NCBI GenBank assembly: GCA_024226455.1
Contig: JAAELR010000336.1
Coordinates: forward strand, 1 to 62,301
Direction of reading: 5' to 3'
DNA from: Paracoccaceae bacterium
GTDB taxonomy: Bacteria; Pseudomonadota; Alphaproteobacteria; Rhodobacterales; Rhodobacteraceae
Length of the DNA: 62,301 bases
Position numbers and translations under genes: made by a program. Shown here piece by piece: positions 18,154-26,696 of this stretch (its first letter is position 1; every line of letters begins with the position of its first letter). Under the pieces are notes generated by a model, which was given only the letters and a program-made list of their open reading frames with translations, did no database searches and was not told the DNA's origin.

Positions 18154-18650
18154 TCCCCGGCTCCCAACACGAAAGAGGCATTGACCAGCCCGGGCGAGGC
18201 CGCCTCGATCCGGAACGCCTCCAGTTCATAACCCCAAAGCGGCACCATCGCCTGCAGCCAGTCGCCCAGCCGTTCGAACGGCGCCGCCTCCAGCGTCAGA
18301 TCGACACCGCCGCCGGACCGGTTGGAAAGCTGCGAGACGAAATCGCGCAGGCCGATCCGCACCAGGCTGTCCTCGATACCGGTCAGCCCGATGGGCTCGC
18401 CACCGGCGCCCGGCGGTTCAAGCGCCTGCGCCCCCTCGGCTGGCATGATCCGCACCTGCTGCGACACCCAGCCCAGCACCGCCCGCGCCTCGTCCGCCGC
18501 GCGGGCGGCGGCGTCGCGCGTCTGCAAAAGCGGCATCACCGCCAGGAACGCCACAGCCACCGGGATCACCACGGCGCCCAGCAACAGCAGCAACACCCGT
18601 TCGCGCCCCGACAACTGCGCCAGCGCATAGACCATTCGCCCGCCGCTCAT
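18150..18650 (-). CDS. gspM: Type II secretion system protein GspM
   Basis: A 166-residue bitopic protein. A short cytoplasmic N-terminus and one TM helix (RVLLLLLGAVVIPVAVAFLAVM) lead into a periplasmic ferredoxin-like domain (LEAAPFERLGDWLQAMVPLW and GYELEAFRIEAASPGLVNAS). This is the GspM pattern; GspM partners GspL in the assembly platform. The gene overlaps gspL and gspN by four bases at each end, supporting its identity by position. Confidence 0.85.
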   Translation of the reverse strand: MSGGRMVYALAQLSGRERVLLLLLGAVVIPVAVAFLAVMPLLQTRDAAARAADEARAVLGWVSQQVRIMPAEGAQALEPPGAGGEPIGLTGIEDSLVRIGLRDFVSQLSNRSGGGVDLTLEAAPFERLGDWLQAMVPLWGYELEAFRIEAASPGLVNASFVLGAGE

Positions 18651-19792
18651 TGCGCCAGCTCCAGCCGCAGCCGCGCCACCACGCCGCCCTCTTGCTGGGC
18701 GCGGGAATCGAGCTGTTCTACAATGAAATCAGCGGCCTGCAAGTCCTCAACCAACCGGTCGAGCGCGGCGAAATCCTGCGCCTCGACGGTGGCGACCAGC
18801 CCGGTATCGGCGCGGTAGGACGCCACGGGCAGGCGCAGCGTATCAGCGGTAAGCAGGGGGGCCGCGATCTGCAACCGGGTCAATGCCGGCAGCGCCTCTG
18901 CCAGCGGTTCGGCCGGGCCGGACGCCGCCTCCAGCGCCGCCGTGACCTGCGCCCGCACATCCAATATCGGCCCCGCGGGCACGAAATGCGTCCGCACCAG
19001 CGCCTCGGCCCGGTCCCCGTCGCGCACCGCATCGGCCTGCAGGCGCCGGGTCTCCAACGCCACCAGCCCCATCCACAAAGCCAGCGCCAGCACCGAGCAG
19101 ACCACCGCGACCCGCCAACGCAACAGTTTGCCGCGCAACCGGTCATAAAGCGCGCTCGGCGGGTCCTTCAGGTTGATCCCGCCGGTCGCATCAGCCCAGC
19201 GCAGCACCGAAAACCCCGCTTTGCGCAGCGCCGCCGGATCGCTCAGCAGTTTCACTTCCAGCCCGGCGAGAAACCCGTCAAGCTGCTCCGAAGCGTCGCC
19301 AAGCCTCAGCACCGCCCCGGGTGGCGCCGCCACCGCCAGCATCTCCAGCGCCAGTTCCGGCTCCGCGGTGAACCCGTCGCCGGGCGCCAGCCGCGCCCGC
19401 ACCATTCCGCCCGACAGTTCGATGGTCCACAGCCCCTCCGCCGCAGGCAGCGCCAGATAATCCGGCAGCACCGAAACGCAGCCCGGCCGCAGCGCCTTGC
19501 GCCAGGCCGCCTCCTGCTCGGGATCGGTGATCAGCGCCCGGCTCCACTGTTTCTTGCCCTTGGCGGTATAGGGCCGCATCTCGAACCCGGCGGCGGGCAT
19601 GGCAAGCTGCTCTACCAGCTGGCGCCCGGCCACACGTTCACGGGCCATGCCGCGCAACCGATCTGGCAGCTCCAGCGGCAGCATCGGCGCCAGCGCGCCC
19701 GGCACCAGTGCGGCATGGGCACCACCCGGCGGCGCGCTGTCGCCCAGCCGCCAGAACGCCGGCGCACCCGGTATCACCTTGGCCCTGCTCAT
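18647..19792 (-). CDS. gspL: Type II secretion system protein GspL
   Basis: A protein of about 381 residues. It has a cytoplasmic actin-like domain (about 1-250; ITDPEQEAAWRKALRPGCVS and LWTIELSGGMVRARLAPGDG), a single TM helix (RVAVVCSVLALALWMGLVAL, about residue 265) and a periplasmic ferredoxin-like domain (TGLVATVEAQDFAALDRLVE). GspL recruits the GspE ATPase to the membrane. The start is set at 19792, where an AGGAAAG ribosome binding site precedes MSRAKVIPG; the frame is open for 33 more bases upstream. A 75-base gap separates it from gspK. Confidence 0.87.
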   Translation of the reverse strand: MSRAKVIPGAPAFWRLGDSAPPGGAHAALVPGALAPMLPLELPDRLRGMARERVAGRQLVEQLAMPAAGFEMRPYTAKGKKQWSRALITDPEQEAAWRKALRPGCVSVLPDYLALPAAEGLWTIELSGGMVRARLAPGDGFTAEPELALEMLAVAAPPGAVLRLGDASEQLDGFLAGLEVKLLSDPAALRKAGFSVLRWADATGGINLKDPPSALYDRLRGKLLRWRVAVVCSVLALALWMGLVALETRRLQADAVRDGDRAEALVRTHFVPAGPILDVRAQVTAALEAASGPAEPLAEALPALTRLQIAAPLLTADTLRLPVASYRADTGLVATVEAQDFAALDRLVEDLQAADFIVEQLDSRAQQEGGVVARLRLELAQ

Positions 19793-19867
19793 CTTTCCTG
19801 CCTGTCGCTCACCCGTCGGCCCCATACTGCCGACACCGCACCACTATGGGCAAATCCGCCGCCCCGT

Positions 19868-20773
19868 TCAATCATAGACCGCCCAGCCCATGACGCGCTG
19901 CACCGGCATCTCCGGCGATATGTCGACAAAGAACAGCACCCTTCGCCGCTGCGAAGCGTCCTCCAGCCTGGCAAGAAGATCGGCCTGAAACCAGCGGCTC
20001 GCCACCGTTAGCCGCTCGAAGGGCAGATGTTCGATCTCTTCGGTTTGCAGTATCTCGATGGCCCGGTTGCGCAGCTCCGATATCGACCGGATGGGCGTGT
20101 CGCGCTGCAATATCTCGGGGATCATTTCCGCCGGAAGCGGCGCAATGGCTGCCTTTTTAACAATCTCCGGCGCGGTGTTCAGGTTCAGCCGCGTATCCAC
20201 CGCAAGCGCCGCGAGCACCGGTTCCAGCAGTGCGAAATAGCGCGGCGTCATGCCATCGACGGCGCGCAGATCCTGCAGCACCCGGGCCGGGCCACCGCGT
20301 GGCAACACCGCCGGGCGTCGCGCCAGATAGCGCCCGGCGCCGGCCGGCCCGGCATGGCTGACGAATTCCTCTATCTCGTGCAGCAGCGACAGAGGCACCC
20401 CAAGCTCGTTGAAAACGCTGGCAAAAACATCATCGACATAATCGCCCCCGTGCATCAGCCAGTTGACATTGAGCCGCCCTTGCAAATCGGTGATGTCCAG
20501 CGTGACGCCGCCCCGGTCGATGGGAAACCGCATGCCTGCCGTCGCCCAGGCCTGACCGGGATGGGTCAGCCCCGCCTCACGCTCCGGCCCCAGCAAATCC
20601 GGCACCAGCCGCTCTGCCGCGTCGAGATAAAGCTCCAGCTGCTCGCCCGACTGCGCGCCTTGCGCCCGGATCCGCGCCGCCTCGGACCGCGCCAGCAATG
20701 CTGCCGCCACTGCCGAGATCGCCAGCACGATGACCAGCGCATTGATCAGCACCACGCCGCGGTCCCGGGTCAT
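19868..20773 (-). CDS. gspK: Type II secretion minor pseudopilin GspK
   Basis: A 301-residue protein with a prepilin-like N-terminus RDRGVVLINALVIVLAISAV and a large alpha-helical domain. It lacks the Glu at position 5 of the mature pseudopilin, as expected for GspK, which caps the pseudopilus tip with GspI and GspJ. The insert typical of GspK contains LQGRLNVNWL and LNLNTAPEIVKKA, the helix-hairpin-like motifs seen in the family. The start overlaps gspJ by four bases. Confidence 0.9.
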   Translation of the reverse strand: MTRDRGVVLINALVIVLAISAVAAALLARSEAARIRAQGAQSGEQLELYLDAAERLVPDLLGPEREAGLTHPGQAWATAGMRFPIDRGGVTLDITDLQGRLNVNWLMHGGDYVDDVFASVFNELGVPLSLLHEIEEFVSHAGPAGAGRYLARRPAVLPRGGPARVLQDLRAVDGMTPRYFALLEPVLAALAVDTRLNLNTAPEIVKKAAIAPLPAEMIPEILQRDTPIRSISELRNRAIEILQTEEIEHLPFERLTVASRWFQADLLARLEDASQRRRVLFFVDISPEMPVQRVMGWAVYD

Positions 20774-21354
20774 CGCAGGCTCACCACGGTCTCGACCGCT
20801 TCGGCGCGGGCATGGTCCAGCCTGACCCGCAGCCCCAGCGGCAACAGCGCGATCTCTCGGGGATCACTGGCGAAGCCCGGGCGCCAGCCGCCCTGCACCG
20901 CATAGCTGGCCAACTCGAAACGGCGCACGTCTTGCAGCACCACCGTCTCGGGCGGCGGTCGCCCGCCCGGGGTCAGCGAGGTCCAGACCTGCCGCAGCAC
21001 CCGCCCGGTGGACGGCTCGTACCGCCATGTCACGCGTCCGAACCCGGTGGCGCCCGGGTCCAGCCGCGCCAGCCCGCCGACGCTCAGGCTGAACCCCGCA
21101 CCCTGCCGCACCGTCAGCGCCGGCTGCTCGCCGCCGCCCGGCGGCGTGAAACCGCGCGGCACCGCGGCGTTCAGATCCTGCCGCAACAGCCCCAGCCCCA
21201 GCGCCAGCCGACCCGAGGCCTCGCTGATCGCGGTCAGCCGGTCGCTGGTGCGCACCGTGGCCTGGATCACCTGCACGCCGATCAGTGCCACCAGCGCAAA
21301 GATCGACAGAACCGCCACCAGTTCTAGCAGCGAAAAGCCCCCCGCACGCCTCAT
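20770..21354 (-). CDS. gspJ: Type II secretion minor pseudopilin GspJ
   Basis: A 194-residue prepilin. The peptidase site and hydrophobic helix are RAGG|FSLLELVAVLSIFALV, with the conserved Glu at mature position 5. The rest is a beta-rich globular domain (LALGLGLLRQDLNAAVPRGF; VTWRYEPSTGRVLRQVWTSL), as in the GspI-J-K tip complex. Processing would need a prepilin peptidase encoded outside the window. Four-base overlaps with gspI and gspK. Confidence 0.9.
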   Translation of the reverse strand: MRRAGGFSLLELVAVLSIFALVALIGVQVIQATVRTSDRLTAISEASGRLALGLGLLRQDLNAAVPRGFTPPGGGEQPALTVRQGAGFSLSVGGLARLDPGATGFGRVTWRYEPSTGRVLRQVWTSLTPGGRPPPETVVLQDVRRFELASYAVQGGWRPGFASDPREIALLPLGLRVRLDHARAEAVETVVSLR

Positions 21355-21725
21355 TGCGGCGGCTCCACGGGGGCATAGACCACCACCATGGCGCCGGGCA
21401 AACCGTCGGCGAAAACCCGCACATGCGCCTCGACGAAACCGCCCTCGGTCGCCTCGGTCCCGACCGCAACCTGCCAGACGATGCCGCCGGATATCACCTC
21501 GCCCGGCAGCGCGCCGCCCGCCGCGGCACCCAGCAATTGCAGCTCTTCGGCCCGGCTCAGCGCCACATTGCGCGCCAGCAGCCGCGGCAGCTCGCCGCCA
21601 ATGGCGCGCTGCGACTGACCAAGGCTCTGGAACCCCGCGATGACCCCGATCGACAGAACCAGCACCGCCACGACCATCTCGATCAGGCTGATCCCGGCGT
21701 CGCGCCGCCTCATCCCGCGCGGCAT
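21351..21725 (-). CDS. gspI: Type II secretion minor pseudopilin GspI
   Basis: A 124-residue prepilin with the short leader MPRGMRRRDAG and the cleavage region G|ISLIEMVVAVLVLSIGVIAG, including Glu at mature position 5. It continues with ARNVALSRAEELQLLG and a small beta domain. GspI begins the tip complex together with GspJ and GspK. The 5' end overlaps gspH by 16 bases. Either of two in-frame ATGs (21725 or 21713) could be the start. Confidence 0.88.
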   Translation of the reverse strand: MPRGMRRRDAGISLIEMVVAVLVLSIGVIAGFQSLGQSQRAIGGELPRLLARNVALSRAEELQLLGAAAGGALPGEVISGGIVWQVAVGTEATEGGFVEAHVRVFADGLPGAMVVVYAPVEPPQ

Positions 21726-22150
21726 GTCACCGCCACCCAGCCGCCGCCCTCGCAGACCCGCCCGCCTCCGCCGTCAAAGCGCAGCCGCAACCGCGTCGCC
21801 TGCCCGCTCGGCGCAAATTCCAGCGGCGCGCTGCGGTCGAACGGCGCCAGCACCGCCACCGGGCCGCGCCAGCGGCCCCTGTCGCCAACCGTTCGCCAAT
21901 CGCCCTCTGACCAGCGCAGCCGCTGATATCCGTCCCCATCCACCGCCAGCCCCAGGATCTGCCGCGACAGCACCGCCTGCTCGCGCATCCGCGCGTGCAG
22001 CGCCTGAAACCGCACCGCGTCCGATGCCATGGCGGTGCGCGGCCGGTTCACCGACAGGCTGACCGTGGTGGTCAGCAGCGCCAGCACCGCCACCGCGATC
22101 ATCAGCTCGATCAGCGTGAATCCAGCGTCGATGCCTATCCTTCGGTCCAT
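21710..22150 (-). CDS. gspH: Type II secretion minor pseudopilin GspH
   Basis: A 146-residue prepilin with leader MDRRIGIDAG and hydrophobic helix FTLIELMIAVAVLALLTTTV (Glu at mature position 5). The globular domain is beta-rich and ends with two Cys (RVCEGGGWVAVTCRAG) that may form a disulfide. The position between gspG and gspI supports GspH. The reading frame overlaps both neighbours by about 16 bases. Confidence 0.87.
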   Translation of the reverse strand: MDRRIGIDAGFTLIELMIAVAVLALLTTTVSLSVNRPRTAMASDAVRFQALHARMREQAVLSRQILGLAVDGDGYQRLRWSEGDWRTVGDRGRWRGPVAVLAPFDRSAPLEFAPSGQATRLRLRFDGGGGRVCEGGGWVAVTCRAG

Positions 22151-22584
22151 GTGCCGATATCCGCGTTCACCCCGTCGCCGCCCGACACTCCGTCGGCCCC
22201 AAAGGTGAAAATGTCGAAATCGCCGTGCACGCCGGGCGACAGGTACTGATAGGGCATTCCCCAGGGGTCCTGCGGCAGCCGGTCGATATAGCCGCCAGAG
22301 GCATAGTTCTGCGGCAGCGGCTCTGTCATCGGCGCGTTGACCAGCGCCTTCAGCCCCTGTTCCGTCGTGGGATAGCGTGAGTTGTCCAACCGATAGAGGT
22401 TGGCTGCGTTCTTCAATGTGGCAAGATCGGATTTCACCCGCGCCACGCGGGCCTGGTCGGGCCGGTCGATGATGCGCGGCACGATGACCAGCGCCAGGAT
22501 CGACATGATCACCACCACGACCATCAACTCCAGCAGCGAAAATCCCTGATCGGCCTCGTCGCGTTGTTTCGCGTCCTTTCCCAC
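22135..22584 (-). CDS. gspG: Type II secretion major pseudopilin GspG
   Basis: About 149 residues from a GTG start at 22584. That start was chosen because AGGGA lies seven bases upstream and because it gives the usual GspG length; the open frame extends 78 bases further upstream without support. The leader ends G|FSLLELMVVVVIMSILALVI. The GspG core follows: VKSDLATLKNAANLYRLDNS, RYPTTEQGLKALV, LPQDPWGMPYQYLSPG. GspG polymerises into the pseudopilus that pushes substrates through GspD. It is the first gene of the operon; the promoter should lie in the ~85 bases before the convergent-free boundary with the SDR gene end at 22672. Confidence 0.93.
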   Translation of the reverse strand: MGKDAKQRDEADQGFSLLELMVVVVIMSILALVIVPRIIDRPDQARVARVKSDLATLKNAANLYRLDNSRYPTTEQGLKALVNAPMTEPLPQNYASGGYIDRLPQDPWGMPYQYLSPGVHGDFDIFTFGADGVSGGDGVNADIGTWTEG

Positions 22585-22671
22585 CTGCAATCCCTTTTCC
22601 CGGTTGCCATGCGGGGCTATTCCCGCAAGGCCCAGCCTAACAAACCCGCCCGCCTGTCTCAACGCCGCCGC

Positions 22672-23403
22672 TCACCCGCGCCCGATAAAGGGCATCTTGG
22701 TCGCCATCACCGTCATGAACTGCACATTCGCCTGCAACGGCAATTCCGCCATATAGCGCACGGCATCGGCGACATGGGACACCTCCATCAAGGCATCCGG
22801 CTCGATCCCCTCAGCCCGCTGCCGGTCATGCAGATCCGCCACCATCGGGGTGCGCGCATTGCCGATATCGATCTGGCCGCAGGCAATGTCGAACCCCCGG
22901 CCATCCAGGCTCAGCGTCCGGGTCATGCCGGTGATCGCGTGCTTGGTCGTGGTATAACAGACCGAGCCCTCCCGCGGCACATGTGCACTGATCGACCCAT
23001 TGTTGATGATCCGCCCGCCGCACGGGTCCTGCCGCCGCATGATGCCAAACGCCTGCCGGGCACAAAAGAACATTCCGGTCAGGTTGACATTCACCACCTG
23101 CATCCAGGTCTCCACCGGCACCTCGTCGATCGGTGCGGCCACGCCGAATATCCCGGCATTGTTGAACAGCACGTCAAGCCGCCCGGCTGTGCGTGCAAAC
23201 CGCTGGAACGCCACCTCAACCGCCTCGGGATCGGTCACATCCGCAGGCAACACCACAACGTTGTCATGCTCCAGCGCCAGTTCCGCCAGCTTCTCGGCAT
23301 TGCGCGCCAGCACCCCGACGGTCCAGCCCTTCTCCAAAAACAGCTCCGCCACCGAGCGCCCGATGCCACTCGACGCGCCTGTGACTATAATGGTCCCGCT
23401 CAT
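22672..23403 (-). CDS. Short-chain dehydrogenase/reductase
   Basis: A 243-residue SDR of the classical type. The NAD(P)-binding TGASSGIG is at residues 8-15, NNAG near 85, the catalytic Ser in NNGSISAHV near 137 and the Tyr-Lys pair in YTTTKHA near 149-153. The start ATG overlaps the stop of the helicase gene (ATGA); the open frame upstream is the helicase coding region read in another frame, so this start is firm. The substrate is not predictable. Coupling to a helicase is likely only genomic economy. Confidence 0.9.
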   Translation of the reverse strand: MSGTIIVTGASSGIGRSVAELFLEKGWTVGVLARNAEKLAELALEHDNVVVLPADVTDPEAVEVAFQRFARTAGRLDVLFNNAGIFGVAAPIDEVPVETWMQVVNVNLTGMFFCARQAFGIMRRQDPCGGRIINNGSISAHVPREGSVCYTTTKHAITGMTRTLSLDGRGFDIACGQIDIGNARTPMVADLHDRQRAEGIEPDALMEVSHVADAVRYMAELPLQANVQFMTVMATKMPFIGRG

Positions 23404-24932
23404 GATCTCTCTTCCTCCCCGGCCAGTTCCAGCGGCGCCGGGCCACTGCGCAAGTCCTCCACAGTCAAAGCCGCCTTCGGCCGCGCCAACGCATAGCGCG
23501 TCACCCAGAAAAGCCGCTCCTGCGCCCGTGTAATGGCAACATATGCCAGCCGTTTCCACAAGGGTAGACCCGCCTCGACCCGCCCCGACTGCGCCGCGGC
23601 CCAGATATCGGGGGCAAAAAGCTGCACCGCCGGCCACTGAGAGCCCTGCGCCTTGTGGATCGTCACCGCGCTGCCATGCAAAAACGCCGCCCCCATACGC
23701 GCGGCAAACGGGATGAACGGCTCCTCCTGATCTGGAAACTCGATCTTCACGATGGATGCGGCAGAGATCTGCGGCTCCTGCGCCCCAACCACGTGCAGCC
23801 GCGAGAACCCCGGGCGGCGGCCCTTGCCCAGATAGATCACCTGCGCACCCTTGATCAGCCCGCGTGCCTCCAGATCGATGCGCTTCTTGCGGTGCTTCAG
23901 CGGCAGCTCGATCCCGTCGCAGATCAGCGGCTCGCCCGGCAACAGCGCATCCGGCGGCGCGCCATATGCGCCGCGAAATGCCTGGATCAATCGCACCCGG
24001 GTGACATTGCGCCAGACCAGAACCGGGCTGCGCGCCATCATGTCCGCGTCCACCCGCGGGGCCACCACCACACGGTCATCCACACGCGCCGCCGCCTCGA
24101 TACGCCGCTCGAACTCCTGAAACCCCAGTTCCTCGTCACCCAACGCATGCGCCAGATCCAGGATCGGATTGCCCGCCTCCTGCCGGTGAATGCGGCTCAG
24201 TTTCAGCTTGCGCGGCGCGGCCAGCTTGTCGAACACCATCTCGCCCGACTGCCCCACCGGGGCCAGCTGCGCCGGATCGCCGAACAACAGCAGCGTCGGA
24301 AAAATCTCCTGCAGATCGTTGAACTGCCGCTCGTCCAGCATCGAGGCTTCGTCGACAAAGCCGATATCCAGCGGGTCATCGCGCCGCTTCCATCCGATGA
24401 TGAAATCGCTGCCCCGCAAACCGGCCGTAGCCAGCGCCCCGGGTACCGACTTTTGCGCCTGATAGAACGCAAAAGCCCGGTCCAGCGCCTGATCGGTCAG
24501 CCCTTCGATCTGTGGCCGCTCACCATTTCCCGCCAGCCACTCGGCCACTTTCTCGTATTCCGGATCATATACAGGCGTGTACAGGATGCGGTGGATCGTC
24601 GTCGCCGGCACCGCGTTGCCACGCAACACGCTGGCGGCCTTGTTGGTCGGCGCCAGGATCGCCAGCGTTCGCCGGTCCTTGCGCCTGCGCCCCTCGTAAT
24701 CGCCCGAGACCACCTCGACCCCGGTCTCTTCCAGCGCGTGGTAGAGATGGCTCAGCAACAGCGTCTTGCCAGACCCGGCACGCCCCAGCACCGACATGAC
24801 CGCCGCCTTGCCCTCCGCCGCCGGCGTCAGCAACCCCTCGTCGATATCCACGCCGGCGCCGCGCAGCAACTCGGCCACGCGGTCATGGGCTTCGGCCTGA
24901 TCTTCGGAAAACTGCACCCGGGGCAACGCCAT
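23400..24932 (-). CDS. RecD-like ATP-dependent DNA helicase
   Basis: A 510-residue superfamily 1 helicase. Walker A VLGRAGSGKT lies at about residues 48-57, motif II GFVDEASM near 205, motif III LLLFGDPAQLAPVGQSG near 227, and the C-terminal UvrD_C2-like end has HKAQGSQWPAVQLF (about 430) and VAITRAQERLFWVTRYA. The architecture resembles RecD2/TraA-type helicases without the N-terminal OB/HhH part, common in alphaproteobacteria as stand-alone "ATP-dependent RecD-like DNA helicase". It probably acts in repair or recombination. Translation is coupled to the SDR gene downstream. Confidence 0.88.
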   Translation of the reverse strand: MALPRVQFSEDQAEAHDRVAELLRGAGVDIDEGLLTPAAEGKAAVMSVLGRAGSGKTLLLSHLYHALEETGVEVVSGDYEGRRRKDRRTLAILAPTNKAASVLRGNAVPATTIHRILYTPVYDPEYEKVAEWLAGNGERPQIEGLTDQALDRAFAFYQAQKSVPGALATAGLRGSDFIIGWKRRDDPLDIGFVDEASMLDERQFNDLQEIFPTLLLFGDPAQLAPVGQSGEMVFDKLAAPRKLKLSRIHRQEAGNPILDLAHALGDEELGFQEFERRIEAAARVDDRVVVAPRVDADMMARSPVLVWRNVTRVRLIQAFRGAYGAPPDALLPGEPLICDGIELPLKHRKKRIDLEARGLIKGAQVIYLGKGRRPGFSRLHVVGAQEPQISAASIVKIEFPDQEEPFIPFAARMGAAFLHGSAVTIHKAQGSQWPAVQLFAPDIWAAAQSGRVEAGLPLWKRLAYVAITRAQERLFWVTRYALARPKAALTVEDLRSGPAPLELAGEEERS

Positions 24933-25000
24933 GCCCCGACCCTATTCGCCCTACCCGGCGGGTGAAACCGGAATTCGCCGCGTACGTGCCTCTCCCCGGT

Positions 25001-25036
25001 GAAAAAAATCGCCCGGGGGGGGGCAGCTCCCCCCGG
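25001..25036 (-). terminator. Probable rho-independent terminator of luxI
   Basis: On the minus strand CCGGGGGG (25036-25029), an 8-base loop and CCCCCCGG (25020-25013) form a very strong GC stem. It is followed four bases later by seven T residues (complement of the A run 25002-25008). It lies about 45-80 bases after the luxI stop, before the helicase gene. Confidence 0.7.
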
Positions 25037-25078
25037 CACCGCGACCGCCGAAGGCAGCTGCAATACCTGCCGCGCGGT

Positions 25079-25714
25079 TCAGACCGCCATCGCCACCGGC
25101 GCATCGACCGACCCGAACGCCCGGTCGAACCAGTGCCGCGACAACCGGTCCGAAATACCGGCGCGTTGCAGCAGCACCGCGCGCAGGGCCGGGTCATAGT
25201 TCCACAGTCCAACGCTCACCGCCGCGCGCCCCTCGCCGGCGGTGCCCAGGATGGTCGGCTCCCAACCCAGCCGACGATAGACCCGCACCATGCGCGCGTC
25301 GAACACGCCCACCGCGTCGGTCAGGTAGAACCCCAGCCCCACCTCCATGCCCCCAAGCATCAGCGCCGCCGACACCCGCGCCCCGGCCCCCTCGGCCAGG
25401 CAGAACCTTGTGCACTCCCAGATCATCGGATGGCGGATCTCGACGCCGCCGGTCAGGTGGGTGAAATGGTCGTTGACCATGGTCCCGGCCACCGTGGGCA
25501 GGAACCGCATCGATCCGCCATGGCTGCCATCGGCATTCTCCCAGATCACGTATAGCGGGTTTTGCGCGTCGTATTCGTCACGCTCCATCCCGTCAGCGTT
25601 GACCTGCACCTCCCAGCCCAGGCGCTGGCGGAACTGCGCCGCTCGGTCGCGGAACATGGTGTCGCGAAGCTTTTCAAAACCGTTCAGTTCGTCACCGTAG
25701 ATATAGCGCAGCAT
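25079..25714 (-). CDS. Acyl-homoserine-lactone synthase (LuxI family)
   Basis: A 211-residue LuxI-type synthase, which joins an acyl group from acyl-ACP to S-adenosylmethionine to make an acyl-homoserine lactone. The invariant residues are visible: Arg and Phe in FRDRAAQFRQRLGW, Trp at the end of that block, two acidic residues in ERDEYDAQN, Arg in GGSMRFLPT, and Glu/Arg in MIWECTRFCLA. The C-terminal tail is somewhat long. It lies 108 bases downstream of a LuxR-type gene on the same strand, the common luxR-luxI order. The acyl chain length cannot be deduced. Confidence 0.93.
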   Translation of the reverse strand: MLRYIYGDELNGFEKLRDTMFRDRAAQFRQRLGWEVQVNADGMERDEYDAQNPLYVIWENADGSHGGSMRFLPTVAGTMVNDHFTHLTGGVEIRHPMIWECTRFCLAEGAGARVSAALMLGGMEVGLGFYLTDAVGVFDARMVRVYRRLGWEPTILGTAGEGRAAVSVGLWNYDPALRAVLLQRAGISDRLSRHWFDRAFGSVDAPVAMAV

Positions 25715-25773
25715 GGCCGTTCATCCCTTCGTCAGTCGTGTTGATCTGGCGAAAAAGCGTGACGGCACGCGGC

Positions 25774-25787
25774 TAACGGCGCCCTAA
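25774..25787. promoter_or_regulatory. Candidate lux-box-like dyad upstream of luxI
   Basis: TAACGGCGCCCTAA, an imperfect palindrome (10 of 14 positions symmetric) 60-73 bases upstream of the luxI ATG. A LuxR-type site is expected here, but lux boxes differ between species and this match is only suggestive. Confidence 0.25.
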
Positions 25788-25822
25788 CGCACCGTTCGCT
25801 GTGGTAACAATCAAGGTTGCGG

Positions 25823-26536
25823 TCAGACCACCAGCAGGCCCAGCGTCAGCCCCTTGGCGACCGCATGCGTGGTGTTCGACGCGCCCAGTTTGAACCGCGC
25901 GCTTTCGATATAGACCCGCAATGTGTGCTCCGATATCGACAGGCTTTCGGCCGCCTGCCCGCGGTTGTAACCCATTGCCAGCATTGTCAAAGCATCCACC
26001 TCGCGCGGGCTTAGCTTCGCCGTGCCGGTCTCGTCCGAGCCGCGCTCAATCTCCAGCGCCTTCTGGTTGACGAAATGGGCGGCGAGAATCAGGTCGCGCA
26101 CATGGGTTTCGGTGTACTTCTCCCACGCGTCGCCGTCGCGCCGGTCGCTGACCGTGAACATGGCAAACTGCCCCGAGGGGCCGCGAATCGGTACCGAAAA
26201 GCCCTGATGCCCGACGCCCGCATCCAGCGCTTCGCCCAGAAACTCGCGCGTCGGCTTGCCCGACCAGTCCAGCCTGCGCCAGTCGACCGGGTGGAACCGG
26301 CAATAGCAGCCCTGCACCACCGGGTCGATCCGGGCATAGTCCTGTTCCAGATAGTGGTCGACCCAGTCGAGCGGATAGGTCAGGGCCGCATATTGCTGGC
26401 CGGTGCTGTTGACCGAGTGATAGATCAGGTGCTCCACATCGAAAAGATCACGCAATCGCGTGATATGACCCTGCAGATCATTCAGTGACCGCGCGCTTCG
26501 CAGTCCTTCAATAAGCGTATCGAGACGTCCCCGCAT
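25823..26536 (-). CDS. LuxR-family quorum-sensing regulator
   Basis: A 237-residue regulator with the two domains of LuxR receptors. The N-terminal autoinducer-binding domain (about 20-165) keeps the signature residues: Trp/Tyr/Asp in LDWVDHYLEQDYARIDPVV and a Trp in FHPVDWRRLDW. The C-terminal GerE helix-turn-helix (about 170-235) has LSPREVDALTMLAMGYNRGQ and SISEHTLRVYIESARFKLG. It is expected to bind the acyl-homoserine lactone made by the adjacent synthase. Its start overlaps the end of the small upstream ORF by 29 bases, so the two are probably co-transcribed. Confidence 0.92.
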   Translation of the reverse strand: MRGRLDTLIEGLRSARSLNDLQGHITRLRDLFDVEHLIYHSVNSTGQQYAALTYPLDWVDHYLEQDYARIDPVVQGCYCRFHPVDWRRLDWSGKPTREFLGEALDAGVGHQGFSVPIRGPSGQFAMFTVSDRRDGDAWEKYTETHVRDLILAAHFVNQKALEIERGSDETGTAKLSPREVDALTMLAMGYNRGQAAESLSISEHTLRVYIESARFKLGASNTTHAVAKGLTLGLLVV

Positions 26537-26696
26537 GTCTCATCGCCGCATTCGGCGCCTTCCCCTCTACCGACGCAATCTCTGCCGCGGCGATCAGCAT
26601 GGCATCTTCCAGCTCATCAGCCAGCACGGACAACCCGTTTGTTTTGGCATAGGTCTTGAGGTCCGCAATTACGTCGAGAATCCAGTCATGTGCCAT
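26508..26696 (-). CDS. Small conserved-looking protein upstream of luxR
   Basis: A 62-residue protein starting MAHDWILDVIADLKTYAK. The ATG at 26696 has a GGAGAG ribosome binding site seven bases upstream. It is acidic and helical (ADELEDAMLIAAAEIASVEG) with no signal or membrane helix. To my memory similar small proteins sit beside luxR genes in other roseobacters, but no function is known to me. The overlap with luxR suggests translational coupling, so it may modulate the receptor; that is inference. Confidence 0.7.
   Translation of the reverse strand: MAHDWILDVIADLKTYAKTNGLSVLADELEDAMLIAAAEIASVEGKAPNAAMRHAGTSRYAY

Noticed and set aside
25774-25787. Definite lux box upstream of luxI
   Set aside because: The dyad is imperfect and matches no lux-box consensus I can state with confidence, so it is kept only as a low-confidence candidate.
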